Assembly (NCBI GenBank): GCA_964429265.1
Contig: CAYSBK010000096.1
Location: 1-8,902, forward strand
Length of the DNA: 8,902 nt
Origin: CAYSBK01 sp964429265
Lineage (GTDB): Bacteria > Planctomycetota > Phycisphaerae > Sedimentisphaerales > Anaerobacaceae
Direction: 5' to 3'
Notes under the pieces: generated by a model
Database searches by the model: none
The model's input: only the letters and a program-made list of their open reading frames with translations
Told to the model about the DNA's origin: nothing
Translations under genes and position numbers: made by a program
In this document: in pieces, positions 1 through 6,810 of the stretch
Layout: each line of letters starts with the position of its first letter
How positions within the stretch are numbered: the first letter of the stretch is position 1

Positions 1-2
1 TG

Positions 3-971
3 GTCGCGGCGACGTGGGCTGCCTTTGCAGCGACGGATGCGGCGGCGCGATACCGGCGGCCGCAGAAGGATTTTGAGTATCCAGGCGGCTCGGTGGTGTC
101 CATCCAGCCGCATCGCGTGAAGCTGCGAATATATTACGCCATCTCAACGGCCGGCCAGAACCCCAGCCTGAGGCTGGTGGTGGTACTGCCGAGGACAATA
201 CCCAACAGGCAGCGGATTTTGAACGTCGAGTACTCGACCGAGCCGGAGAAAATTTTTTACGCCAGCGGCAATCGCTACGCGGAGTTCGTATTCGAAAAGC
301 TCGAAGCAAACGCCGAGCTGACGATAGACATCGAGGCGGAGCTGTACCGCTATGACCTTGCTGTCGCGCGACAGGAAGCGGCAAGACGAAGTATCGCCAC
401 CGGCGGCTTACAACAGTTCCTGGCGAACGAACGGTACATCGAGAAAGACAACGACGCGATACAATCTGCGGCGAAAGCCATCGCCACGGGTGCCACCGAG
501 GTCGAGACGGTGCGTAACATCTACAATTATGTCATCGAAAAGCTCGAATACAGCGTTCTGGGCAGAGAAGATGCCGGTGCGGCGGCGGCCCTTGAGAAAG
601 GCAAAGGCGACTGCACGGAGTACTCGGACCTGTTCGCGGCGCTATGCAGGGCCAGGGGCATTGCGGCCAGGGTCGTTACGGGTTTTACCGAGCGATTCGA
701 CAAGGTCTCGCCGAAGCACCACTGGGTGGAGGTGTACCTGAAACGGTACGGGTGGGTTCCGTTCGATGCGAGCTGGGGGGATTCGGAGAACGAGATAATC
801 CGAAAGACGGCGTTCGAGCAGATGCCGCCGTTCTACGTGTATCTAAGCCACATCCGCAACGACCCGGTGCTTTACAACAACCACTACTATGGCTACAGCT
901 ACTGGGGCGGGGACGTGGTATTAAGCAATTCGGTAAGGTTTACGCAGCCCGATAGCTCGACGAGCCGGTGA
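3..971 (+). CDS. Transglutaminase-like cysteine protease-fold protein, exported, 5' end missing
   Basis: The frame is open to the left edge, so the start lies outside the window. The first internal start usable inside it is GTG at 93, but 30 in-frame codons precede that. They read as an Ala-rich stretch (AATWAAFAATDAAA) followed by RYRRP, which looks like the end of a signal peptide, so the protein is probably exported. Counting from GTG 93, a transglutaminase-core domain (roughly residues 120-230) carries the expected triad: Cys174 in GKGDC, His209 in KHHWVEVYL and Asp225 in PFDAS. An N-terminal beta-rich region (about 1-90) precedes it, as is common in bacterial transglutaminase-like proteins. 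The C-terminus is Tyr/Asn/Gly-rich (NNHYYGYSYWGG, 262-273). Family members act as cysteine peptidases, amidases or crosslinkers, and the substrate cannot be told from sequence. The gene converges on the PFK gene with a 19-bp gap. The domain call is firm; the specific function is unknown. Confidence 0.85.
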   Translation, partial: VAATWAAFAATDAAARYRRPQKDFEYPGGSVVSIQPHRVKLRIYYAISTAGQNPSLRLVVVLPRTIPNRQRILNVEYSTEPEKIFYASGNRYAEFVFEKLEANAELTIDIEAELYRYDLAVARQEAARRSIATGGLQQFLANERYIEKDNDAIQSAAKAIATGATEVETVRNIYNYVIEKLEYSVLGREDAGAAAALEKGKGDCTEYSDLFAALCRARGIAARVVTGFTERFDKVSPKHHWVEVYLKRYGWVPFDASWGDSENEIIRKTAFEQMPPFYVYLSHIRNDPVLYNNHYYGYSYWGGDVVLSNSVRFTQPDSSTSR

Positions 972-990
972 CCGATCGCCGCCGACGGTT

Positions 991-2205
991 CTAAACCGGC
1001 TGGTTGCCGGCGAGATAGGCCGTTTTCGGCAGCGGGCCTACAAGGGGCATAGCGTACTCGACGAACTTCTCGGTTACGCCGTTGCCCTGGTCGTTGATGA
1101 ACTCGTCCGGCATCGACCTGGTCTTTTCGGCGACACTGGTAAGGTCCGTGCGGAACAGCTCGACGCGGTAGTCCGGCCCGTTCGCCAGGCGTCTTATCGC
1201 CACGGAACCGCTGATATGCTCGGCCGCCAGCCTGACGGCTTCTCTGCCGCAGGCCCTTGCCTCGCGGGCATCGACCTCCGAGCGGACGCCGACGAAACTT
1301 CGCTGCAGGTAACCGAAGGTATCGGCCCGGACACGCTTTACGCCGAGCTTTGATTTAATCTGGCCCGCGAGGAAATCAGCAAGCGTACCCATACCGGAAA
1401 GCTGCACGTTGCCGTGGGCATCGGTTTCGGTGCGGCCGGCGGCAATTTTCTCGGCCCAGGTTACGCCATCCACGTCGGTTATGCCTTCGCTCTTGGCGAT
1501 GACGCACCGGCCGAGTCTGGTGTAGACGTTTTCGACGTCGGAAAGGATTTTTTCGAGCGATACGCCTTTTTCCGGCACGTACACAAGGTGGGGGCCGTCG
1601 TCGGGCCGTTGCTTTCCGAGAACCGCCGCTGCGGTGAGAAAGCCGGCGTGCCTGCCCATCAACACGTTTATCTTGATTCCAGGCAGGGCGCGGTTGTCCA
1701 GGTCGTCGCCCATCAACGCGCAGGCGACGAATCTTGCGGCCGTGCCGTAGCCGGGGCAGTGGTCGGTAACAAGCAGGTCATTGTCGATGGTCTTGGGGAT
1801 GTGGAAGGCGCGCAGCTCGTAGCCTACGTCGGCGGCCATCTTGTTGATGATATTGGCCGTGTTCGCGGAGTCGTTGCCGCCGATGTAGAAGAAATAGCGG
1901 ATGTTGCGTTTCCTGAAGACCTCGAAAATTCTCGCACAGTAGTCGGCATCGGGCTTGTCCCTGCTGGAGCCAAGGGCCGAGCAAGGCGACGCAGCCACCG
2001 CATCGAGCTGTTGGCGTGACAATCTGGTCAGGTCGATAAACCGGTCCGACGCCATACCCTCAACGGCGTGGACGGCACCGTAGAGGTTTTCGATTTGTGG
2101 GCACTGAACCGCCTGCTCGATGACGCCGACCAGCGATTCGTTTATCACGGCGGTCGGACCGCCCGACTGTCCTACAACTGCGTTTGCCCTTGGTGCATCC
2201 GGCAT
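991..2205 (-). CDS. 6-phosphofructokinase, pyrophosphate-dependent type (PPi:fructose-6-phosphate 1-phosphotransferase)
   Basis: This 404-residue cytoplasmic enzyme phosphorylates fructose 6-phosphate to fructose 1,6-bisphosphate in glycolysis. Visible PFK motifs are GQSGGPTAVIN (12-22), GGNDS (109-113), PKTIDND (137-143, with catalytic base Asp141), MGRHAGF (183-189) and YLQRSF (299-304). Two positions predict pyrophosphate rather than ATP as phosphoryl donor. Asp112 replaces the Gly of the ATP-type GGDGS, and Lys138 replaces the Gly of ATP-type PGTIDND. The length fits PPi-PFKs and is longer than the roughly 320 residues of E. coli PfkA. The ATG start has AAGGAG (2217-2222) 11 nt upstream. 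The gene has its own promoter in the 134-bp gap behind the TMTC-like gene, so it need not depend on the purC unit. PPi enzymes are usually reversible and could also serve gluconeogenesis. Donor preference is inferred from residues, not shown. I give no symbol because pfp and pfkA are both used for this group. Confidence 0.93.
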   Translation of the reverse strand: MPDAPRANAVVGQSGGPTAVINESLVGVIEQAVQCPQIENLYGAVHAVEGMASDRFIDLTRLSRQQLDAVAASPCSALGSSRDKPDADYCARIFEVFRKRNIRYFFYIGGNDSANTANIINKMAADVGYELRAFHIPKTIDNDLLVTDHCPGYGTAARFVACALMGDDLDNRALPGIKINVLMGRHAGFLTAAAVLGKQRPDDGPHLVYVPEKGVSLEKILSDVENVYTRLGRCVIAKSEGITDVDGVTWAEKIAAGRTETDAHGNVQLSGMGTLADFLAGQIKSKLGVKRVRADTFGYLQRSFVGVRSEVDAREARACGREAVRLAAEHISGSVAIRRLANGPDYRVELFRTDLTSVAEKTRSMPDEFINDQGNGVTEKFVEYAMPLVGPLPKTAYLAGNQPV

Positions 2206-2216
2206 TTGCGTAACTG

Positions 2217-2222
2217 CTCCTT
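2217..2222 (-). promoter_or_regulatory. Ribosome binding site of the phosphofructokinase gene
   Basis: On the minus strand the sequence reads AAGGAG, 11 nt before the ATG at 2205. It is a strong Shine-Dalgarno match and fixes the start chosen for the PFK gene. Confidence 0.8.
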
Positions 2223-2258
2223 ACAAGACCACTACATCTTCAGGTTTACGGAGCCGGT

Positions 2259-2286
2259 ATTATAAGGCCCGGCCACAGAGAGGCAA
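2259..2286 (-). promoter_or_regulatory. Sigma-70-type promoter of the phosphofructokinase gene
   Basis: On the minus strand a perfect -10 box TATAAT (plus positions 2259-2264) sits 16 bp after a -35-like TTGCCT (2281-2286; 4 of 6 consensus bases). Transcription would begin near 2252, giving a leader of about 47 nt before the ATG at 2205. It lies between the TMTC-like gene and PFK, which suggests PFK is transcribed independently. Predicted from consensus only. Confidence 0.6.
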
Positions 2287-2296
2287 GGATTTTAGC

Positions 2297-2322
2297 TGGT
2301 CGCGCGTGCGGGCGGCCGACCA
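2297..2322 (-). terminator. Possible weak terminator hairpin after the TMTC-like gene
   Basis: A 6-bp perfect stem (2297-2302 with 2317-2322, TGGTCG/CGACCA) encloses a 14-nt GC-rich loop. It lies 17 bp beyond the stop of the TMTC-like gene and just upstream of the PFK promoter, where a terminator would be expected. No U-tract follows on the minus strand, so intrinsic termination is doubtful. Confidence 0.25.
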
Positions 2323-2339
2323 CGGCGCAAAAGCCGACC

Positions 2340-4304
2340 TCAGCGGTTCTGCCCGCCGGACTGCAGCAGTTGGTAACGCCGCCTTGCGCGGGCATAGTCG
2401 GGTTTTATCTCGAGGGCCCGTCGGTAGTGCTGCAATGCCTGGTCAAGTCGGCCCTGCTGTTCCAAGAGGTAGCCGATGTTGAAATGCATCTCGTGGTCGT
2501 TCGGCCTGGCCTTGAGGACGATGCGGAACTGTTCGATGGCGTCGTCGGTCTTGCCGAGTCTTGCAAGGGCCAGGCCGAGCCGGCCGTGGGCCACTATGAA
2601 ATCCGGCTGCAGTTCGATGGCCCGCCGGTAGCATTCGACCGCCTCTGCGAGCCGGCCCTGCCCGGCCAGTACAAGCCCCAATTCCGCCCACGCCCGGACG
2701 TACTCGTCGTTGATTGCCAGGGCCCGGCGGTAGTGTTCGATTGCCTGTTCGGTGTGGCCCTGCTGGGCCAGGACGCCGGCCAGGTTGTAATGGGCCACCG
2801 CGAAATTGGGTCTTAGCCGCAATGCCTTGTGGTAGTGCTCGATGGCCTGGTCAATCCGGCCAAGGTCCCGCAGCACGTTGCCGAGGTTGTTATGCACCTC
2901 GGGTGAGCCGGGCTTTAGCTGAAGCGACCGCTGGAAGTGCCACACCGCCTCTTCGAGCTTGCCCTTGTCGCCGAGGAAGTTCGCCAGGTTGTTGTGCAGC
3001 ACCACCACGTCCGGTGCGCGGCGGAGCATATATTTGTAGAGCTTCTCGCTGTCCTGCCAATACTGGAGGTATTTGCGCACGAGGACCGACTGCAGTGTTG
3101 CGGCGACCACGACCGCTGCGGTCATTGCCACCCGTGCTGCAATTGCGCGCGGTGGACGTAGTTTTCCGCTCCATAGTTTCCCCGCGAAATACGCCGGGGC
3201 CATCAGAAAACCCAGCGCCGGAAAGTAGATGTGCCGGTCAGCGGCTATGACGGGGTGAAAGCCGATAACGCCGAGCGTCGGCAACACCGCCACGAAGAAA
3301 AACAGCCACGAGGCAGCCAGCGCCCTTGTCCAGCGCAGCGATATTGCAAGCACCGCCAACAATACGGCGGTACCGACCACCGTGAACAGCACCCAGTGAT
3401 TGGACAGATCGAAGGGCTGCGGAAAAGGGTAGTACCAGGTCAGTCCTGTGGGCCGGAAGAAATTGCGAGGATAGAAAATTATGTTATGACAGAACATCAG
3501 AATGATGCGGAGAGGTCCGGCCTGGTGGGGCAATCTGACCGCTGCGGTGGTGCTCTGCGAGAGGTAGGTGACGACCGCGGATACGGCCGCAAGGAAAAAC
3601 AAGGGCAGCTTCTCCAATACTGCCTTGCCGCCGAGGCGCCGCAGGGGCCAGAAATCCAGCAGCAAAAGCAGTATCGGCATTCCAATTAGCGCCGGCTTCG
3701 AAAGAAGAGACAGCACAAACGCCGCTGCACAAGGAACGTACCACCACCAGTTGCGTCGCCGGATGTAAAGAAGGTAGAAGACCAGGCACCACAGCCCGAA
3801 GAGGGTCGCCAGGACCGTCTTGCGTTCGGATATCCAGGCGACGGCCTCGATGGTCGTCGGGCTGAGTCCATACAGAAGTCCGGCCATCGCCGCCGGAGCA
3901 ACCTGCCTGAATAACAGATACAGAAATACCATAACAAGGATGCTGTTGGCGGCATGCAACAAAAGGCTTGTCAGGCGAAAAGGCACGAGGTTATCGACCG
4001 TGCCGCCGGCGGCGCAATCCAGCATCAGTGAAATCATCGCCAGAGGCTGGTAATAACCCCTTACCGTCGAAGGCGCCAGTACCTCGGTGAAGAATCGCCT
4101 GGCGGACTGCCAACTCGGCCGCTGCACAAGCCTGTTCTCGATGAGGTACTGGTCGTCATCGAACAAAAGGGCCCTGGCCGGCAACACGGGCTGGTAAACA
4201 GCAACGATTGTCCCGGCGACAAGCACCGCCAGCAGTACGAACCTTACGGCCCGGCGGCTCGTCGGCCGGTCCAGCGTATCCAAACTGATAAGCTCATCAG
4301 CCAA
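2340..4304 (-). CDS. TMTC-like GT-C fold glycosyltransferase with six C-terminal TPR repeats (integral membrane)
   Basis: This is a 654-residue protein in two halves. Residues about 20-407 contain roughly 11 hydrophobic spans (for example 20-40, 110-133, 163-182, 207-220, 303-322, 327-346, 360-378, 389-407). Residues 435-638 are six consecutive 34-residue TPRs. The membrane half has the hallmarks of the TMTC family: an acidic DDD (49-51) in the first extracytoplasmic loop, the usual place of the GT-C catalytic acid; YYQPL (84-88); a VAWISERK block (155-162); SKP (202-204); LLDFWPL (215-221); and RHIYFPALG (357-365). Animal TMTC proteins are O-mannosyltransferases of cadherins (CAZy GT105). 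Bacterial relatives are largely uncharacterised, so glycosylation of an envelope protein via a polyprenyl-sugar donor is inference. The start is TTG with GGAG 10 nt upstream; no in-frame ATG is available, and the in-frame TAA of purC lies 21 bp before it. It is the last gene of the HD-purC unit. The TPR half probably faces the periplasm. Confidence 0.8.
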   Translation of the reverse strand: MADELISLDTLDRPTSRRAVRFVLLAVLVAGTIVAVYQPVLPARALLFDDDQYLIENRLVQRPSWQSARRFFTEVLAPSTVRGYYQPLAMISLMLDCAAGGTVDNLVPFRLTSLLLHAANSILVMVFLYLLFRQVAPAAMAGLLYGLSPTTIEAVAWISERKTVLATLFGLWCLVFYLLYIRRRNWWWYVPCAAAFVLSLLSKPALIGMPILLLLLDFWPLRRLGGKAVLEKLPLFFLAAVSAVVTYLSQSTTAAVRLPHQAGPLRIILMFCHNIIFYPRNFFRPTGLTWYYPFPQPFDLSNHWVLFTVVGTAVLLAVLAISLRWTRALAASWLFFFVAVLPTLGVIGFHPVIAADRHIYFPALGFLMAPAYFAGKLWSGKLRPPRAIAARVAMTAAVVVAATLQSVLVRKYLQYWQDSEKLYKYMLRRAPDVVVLHNNLANFLGDKGKLEEAVWHFQRSLQLKPGSPEVHNNLGNVLRDLGRIDQAIEHYHKALRLRPNFAVAHYNLAGVLAQQGHTEQAIEHYRRALAINDEYVRAWAELGLVLAGQGRLAEAVECYRRAIELQPDFIVAHGRLGLALARLGKTDDAIEQFRIVLKARPNDHEMHFNIGYLLEQQGRLDQALQHYRRALEIKPDYARARRRYQLLQSGGQNR

Positions 4305-4325
4305 GGGCCGTGTGCTCCACGGGGC

Positions 4326-5219
4326 TTAGGGTTCGAACTCTTTGCCTGTCAGCCGCTCGTAGGCCTCGATGTATTTCTCGCTGGTTTTCTGCCTGATGTC
4401 GTCCGGCAGTTCGACGCCCGGGCCCGATTTGTCGAAGTTGATACTCTCGAGATAGTCGCGGACGAATTGCTTGTCGAAGCTTTCCTGGTCCCTGCCCGGC
4501 TGGTACCTGTCGGCCGGCCAGAAGCGGGACGAATCGGGCGTGAGGACCTCGTCGATGAGGATGATGTCGCCGTTGGCCAGGCCCCACTCGAACTTGGTGT
4601 CGGCGAGAATGATGCCTTTGCCGGCGGCATAGTCCCGGGCGGTTTCGAAAACAGCAAGGCTTTTATCACGGACGTACCCTGCACGGTCGGCGCCCAGGAT
4701 CTCAATGCAGCGGTCGAAGCTTATGTTCTCGTCGTGGGCGCCGCGTTCGGCCTTGGTGGCAGGGGTAAAGATCGGCTGCGGCAGTTTGTCACACTGTCTC
4801 AGGCCGGCGGGCAGCTTCACGCCGCAGACGCAGCCGCTTTGCTGGTACTCCCGCCAGCCGGAACCGGCCAGATAACCTCGAACCACGCACTCTACCGGCA
4901 GAACATCGACCTTCTTAACCATCATACTGCGGCCGGCCAGTTGTTCCCCATAGTCGCAGAAAGGCTGCGGGAAATCCGCCACGTCGGCACTGATAAGATG
5001 GTGGGCGATTTCGCCGCTGAGAAAATCGAACCAGAACAGCGACAATTGCGTCAGAACCTTGCCCTTGTTGGGGATGCCGCTGGCCATCACCACGTCGAAG
5101 GCGCTTATCCGGTCGGTTGCGACTATCAGCAGTTTATCGCCGAGGTCGTAGATGTCACGCACCTTCCCGCGATGCGGTTCGATCCCTGCAATTCGTGTTT
5201 GAAGAACTACGTCGTCCAT
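4326..5219 (-). CDS. purC: Phosphoribosylaminoimidazole-succinocarboxamide synthase (SAICAR synthetase)
   Basis: PurC joins CAIR and aspartate with ATP to give SAICAR in de novo purine synthesis in the cytoplasm. Family motifs, numbered from the start chosen here, are HRGKVRDIYD with its glycine/lysine nucleotide-binding segment (16-25), TDRISAFD (35-42), RGYLAGSGW (114-122), HDEN (162-165), LADTKFEWG (205-213, the second family signature) and DEVLTPDSSRFW (223-234). At 297 residues it belongs to the longer form (yeast Ade1-like, about 300 residues), not the roughly 237-residue E. coli form. The frame also has an ATG at 5234, but the ATG at 5219 has AAGGGG 6 nt upstream while the earlier one has no Shine-Dalgarno sequence, so 5219 is preferred. 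It lies about 55 bp after the HD gene stop and 21 bp before the TMTC-like start, and is probably co-transcribed with both. All expected motifs are present and identification is secure. Confidence 0.98.
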   Translation of the reverse strand: MDDVVLQTRIAGIEPHRGKVRDIYDLGDKLLIVATDRISAFDVVMASGIPNKGKVLTQLSLFWFDFLSGEIAHHLISADVADFPQPFCDYGEQLAGRSMMVKKVDVLPVECVVRGYLAGSGWREYQQSGCVCGVKLPAGLRQCDKLPQPIFTPATKAERGAHDENISFDRCIEILGADRAGYVRDKSLAVFETARDYAAGKGIILADTKFEWGLANGDIILIDEVLTPDSSRFWPADRYQPGRDQESFDKQFVRDYLESINFDKSGPGVELPDDIRQKTSEKYIEAYERLTGKEFEP

Positions 5220-5223
5220 AGCG

Positions 5224-5229
5224 TGCCCC
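5224..5229 (-). promoter_or_regulatory. Ribosome binding site that decides the purC start
   Basis: The minus strand reads AAGGGG, 6 nt before the ATG at 5219. The upstream in-frame ATG at 5234 partly overlaps this region and has no purine-rich site of its own, so the shorter PurC is favoured. Confidence 0.65.
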
Positions 5230-5274
5230 TTCATTGCATTGATTTGTACGCCGGCGCACTTCCAACCGACAATG

Positions 5275-6087
5275 CTATTTCCCCTTACGTTCAGCGTGGT
5301 TGGTGCCTATACGTGCATCGACATAGCTGAAAACCTTCCGCCTGACCGCGTTGGTATCGTCTGTCTGCGGCAGAAAGCCGCAAATCATTTCAAGGAATCC
5401 TCGCTGCCTTATCCGCCGCAACGTTGCGTCGAAATTGATATCGAATACCCAGCCGAGCTGCAGCAGCTTCATATCGTTCAGGGTCCGCAGTCGGCTGTAA
5501 TCGGTGGGACGTTCGTGCAGAATGTCTTCGACGACCTCGCGGGAGTATCCCGGCTCATCCGGCAGCTCCACCTCCAGTACAAAGCCGGCCGGGTCCCGGT
5601 GAAAGCTCTGATAATTGTCGGCCACCACGCGGTAGATATCAAGCTTGTCCGCATCTCTTATCAGCCTGCAGAACAGCGCAAGCTCGCCGTCCAGCCCATC
5701 CGGCAGAGCCTTCAGCCCGTGATACTCGATCGCCTTTTCGACGAGGATCATCTCGCGTTGTTCCAATTGTTCAAGAACGTTGTGGCCTCTCAGCACCTCA
5801 AGGGCCAGCCGGCTGTGGTCAACGCTTCGAGGGTCGTTGTAGGTGCGGTACTTTACGAACTGCTCGAACCGTCCGACATCGTGCAGCAGGGCGATCGCCT
5901 CGGCCAGTCGGGCGCGGTCCGGCTCCAGGGCCAACTCGCCGGCCAGGTATTGCATCTCCTGGCAGACCCGCCGGCTGTGAACCTCCTTGAGCTTCAGGTT
6001 CGCGTTGACGTACCCATCGTCGCCGTAGAAACCGGCGACGTACCGGTCGAACCAGGTCTTGAGTTTGTCAATCTGGCCCTTGTTCAT
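5275..6087 (-). CDS. HD-domain metal-dependent phosphohydrolase
   Basis: This 270-residue soluble protein has an HD-superfamily core. Candidate metal ligands appear in order: His37 (KEVHSRRV), His69-Asp70 (LLHDVGRFEQF), His91 (VDHSRLAL), His123 (EYHG) and Asp147 in RDADKLDIYR. The extra histidines between the HD pair and the last Asp resemble HD proteins with a two-metal site. HD enzymes remove phosphate from nucleotides, cyclic dinucleotides or related substrates, and no motif here names the substrate; there is no GYP motif. The ATG start has GAGG 4 nt upstream and a promoter at 6121-6150. It is the first gene of the unit with purC and the TMTC-like gene, which could hint at a nucleotide substrate, but that is guilt by association only. 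Family call is firm, function open. Confidence 0.9.
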   Translation of the reverse strand: MNKGQIDKLKTWFDRYVAGFYGDDGYVNANLKLKEVHSRRVCQEMQYLAGELALEPDRARLAEAIALLHDVGRFEQFVKYRTYNDPRSVDHSRLALEVLRGHNVLEQLEQREMILVEKAIEYHGLKALPDGLDGELALFCRLIRDADKLDIYRVVADNYQSFHRDPAGFVLEVELPDEPGYSREVVEDILHERPTDYSRLRTLNDMKLLQLGWVFDINFDATLRRIRQRGFLEMICGFLPQTDDTNAVRRKVFSYVDARIGTNHAERKGK

Positions 6088-6120
6088 AGCACCTCGCAGA
6101 GCTTGCAGCAGTTCGGGCGT

Positions 6121-6150
6121 ATTTTACTTTACGGGCGCGGAGAAATTCAA
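6121..6150 (-). promoter_or_regulatory. Promoter of the HD-purC-TMTC unit
   Basis: On the minus strand TTGAAT (plus 6145-6150; 4 of 6 for a -35) is followed after 18 bp by TAAAAT (6121-6126; 5 of 6 for a -10). The predicted transcript starts near 6114 and leaves about 27 nt before the HD gene ATG. Consensus match only. Confidence 0.5.
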
Positions 6151-6159
6151 TTTGCATCT

Positions 6160-6187
6160 TCGACACGGCCGACTTTTGCGGTACAAT
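6160..6187 (+). promoter_or_regulatory. Promoter of the cupin gene
   Basis: TCGACA (6160-6165; 5 of 6 for a -35) is followed after 16 bp by TACAAT (6182-6187; 5 of 6 for a -10). Transcription would begin near 6194, about 50 nt before the cupin ATG. It lies back to back with the leftward promoter, with the two -35 boxes only 9 bp apart, so RNA polymerase or a regulator bound here could affect both directions. Confidence 0.5.
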
Positions 6188-6232
6188 AACCGGTGCAGAG
6201 ACCGTAAACAAGGATTCGCCGCTGTTTCAAGT

Positions 6233-6236
6233 GAGG
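6233..6236 (+). promoter_or_regulatory. Ribosome binding site that decides the cupin start
   Basis: GAGG at 6233-6236 lies 9 nt before the ATG at 6246. An in-frame GTG at 6231 overlaps this site and has no ribosome binding site of its own, so translation should begin at the ATG. Confidence 0.65.
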
Positions 6237-6245
6237 AAAGCGAAT

Positions 6246-6518
6246 ATGCCGACCGTCAAGGATGTAACTGTCCGCAAGCCTTCGGAGCAGGAAATCGAGA
6301 CCTGCAGGAACTGGCCGATTTGGACCTGTCAGCCGAGCACCTTCGACTGGACGTACACCGAGAAGGAGACCTGCCTCATCCTCGAAGGCAGGGTCACCGT
6401 CACCGACGGCAAGGACTCGGTGAGTTTCGGACCGGGCGACCTGGTGGTTTTCCCCCAGGACCTCGAATGCACCTGGCAGGTCACCGAGCCGGTCAAGAAA
6501 CATTACAACTTCGGATAA
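6246..6518 (+). CDS. Small single-domain cupin (Cupin_3/DUF861 type, TM1112-like)
   Basis: This is a 90-residue protein made of one cupin barrel. The pattern WPIW (23-26), FDWTY (33-37), ETCLILEGRVTV (41-52), FGPGDLVVFPQDLECTW (61-77) and VKKHYNF (83-89) closely matches, from memory, the stand-alone 89-residue cupin TM1112 of Thermotoga maritima, whose fold is known but whose reaction is not. The two His of classical cupin motif 1 are absent (FDW stands there, Glu41 is kept). The motif 2 His position is Cys75, so canonical metal binding is doubtful. Related domains occur in ureidoglycine aminohydrolases, but no purine-breakdown genes lie nearby and that activity should not be transferred. The start is ATG 6246, set by GAGG at 6233. 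It is a single-gene transcript divergent from the HD-purC unit, followed by a hairpin that overlaps its stop. Family assignment is strong; function unknown. Confidence 0.9.
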   Translation: MPTVKDVTVRKPSEQEIETCRNWPIWTCQPSTFDWTYTEKETCLILEGRVTVTDGKDSVSFGPGDLVVFPQDLECTWQVTEPVKKHYNFG

Positions 6519-6534
6519 CCGCCGCCTGGGCGGT
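6518..6534 (+). terminator. Hairpin overlapping the cupin stop codon
   Basis: A perfect 6-bp GC-rich stem (ACCGCC 6518-6523, GGCGGT 6529-6534) with a 5-nt loop begins on the last base of the cupin stop codon. No T-tract follows, so it may be a weak terminator or a 3'-end protecting stem. Confidence 0.35.
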
Positions 6535-6541
6535 CAGGTCG

Positions 6542-6609
6542 AAGCCGGCACTATTGCCCCCGGACTGTGCGCAGCCCCAGCTTCAGAGGTGCCGGCACAG
6601 TGTCGGCTT
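6542..6609. other. Paired segment able to form a long imperfect hairpin
   Basis: Positions 6542-6549 pair with 6602-6609 (8 pairs, one G-U) and 6564-6570 pair with 6595-6601 (7 Watson-Crick pairs). The two helices are contiguous on the right side, with a 14-nt bulge on the left and a 24-nt terminal loop. It lies directly after the cupin gene. It may be part of a 3' UTR, a small RNA or a decayed palindromic repeat. No T-tract follows, so it is not a standard intrinsic terminator. Confidence 0.35.
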
Positions 6610-6810
6610 CGTGATTGCCTCATAACGTTCAAAGCCCCCCTGCCGCAGCGGCGCAACTTCCAGAAACCCTTACGCTGCTGCTTGTCACACTTTTTACGCC
6701 TCGTTTTATCGCTTTTCCAGGTAAATAACCCGGACCGTCCAAATAGTCTCGGCCACGCCGGGTCTTCTCGCCTTCGAACCCGCAGATGCACCGGCCGCTT
6801 GCCTCGCCGC

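Noticed and set aside
986..1010. Short hairpins in the gap between the transglutaminase-like and PFK genes
   Set aside because: Two mutually exclusive 5-bp stems (986-998 and 996-1010) without a T-tract are too weak to call a terminator in GC-rich sequence.
1414..2019. Plus-strand frame (201 codons) opposite PFK
   Set aside because: Its Val/Gly/Ala-rich translation is an antisense artefact; the minus strand has all PFK motifs.
4467..5330. Long plus-strand frame (287 codons) opposite purC
   Set aside because: It is antisense to a gene with complete PurC motifs and has no recognisable domain or ribosome site. Such frames are common in GC-rich DNA.
5239..6189. Long plus-strand frame (316 codons) opposite the HD gene
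   Set aside because: It is the shadow of a clear HD-domain protein and runs through both the divergent promoters and the HD start.
6740..6790. tRNA-like TTCGAACCC (6773-6781) near a GGCCACGCC stretch
   Set aside because: No acceptor stem, anticodon arm or properly spaced D arm can be formed around it on either strand.
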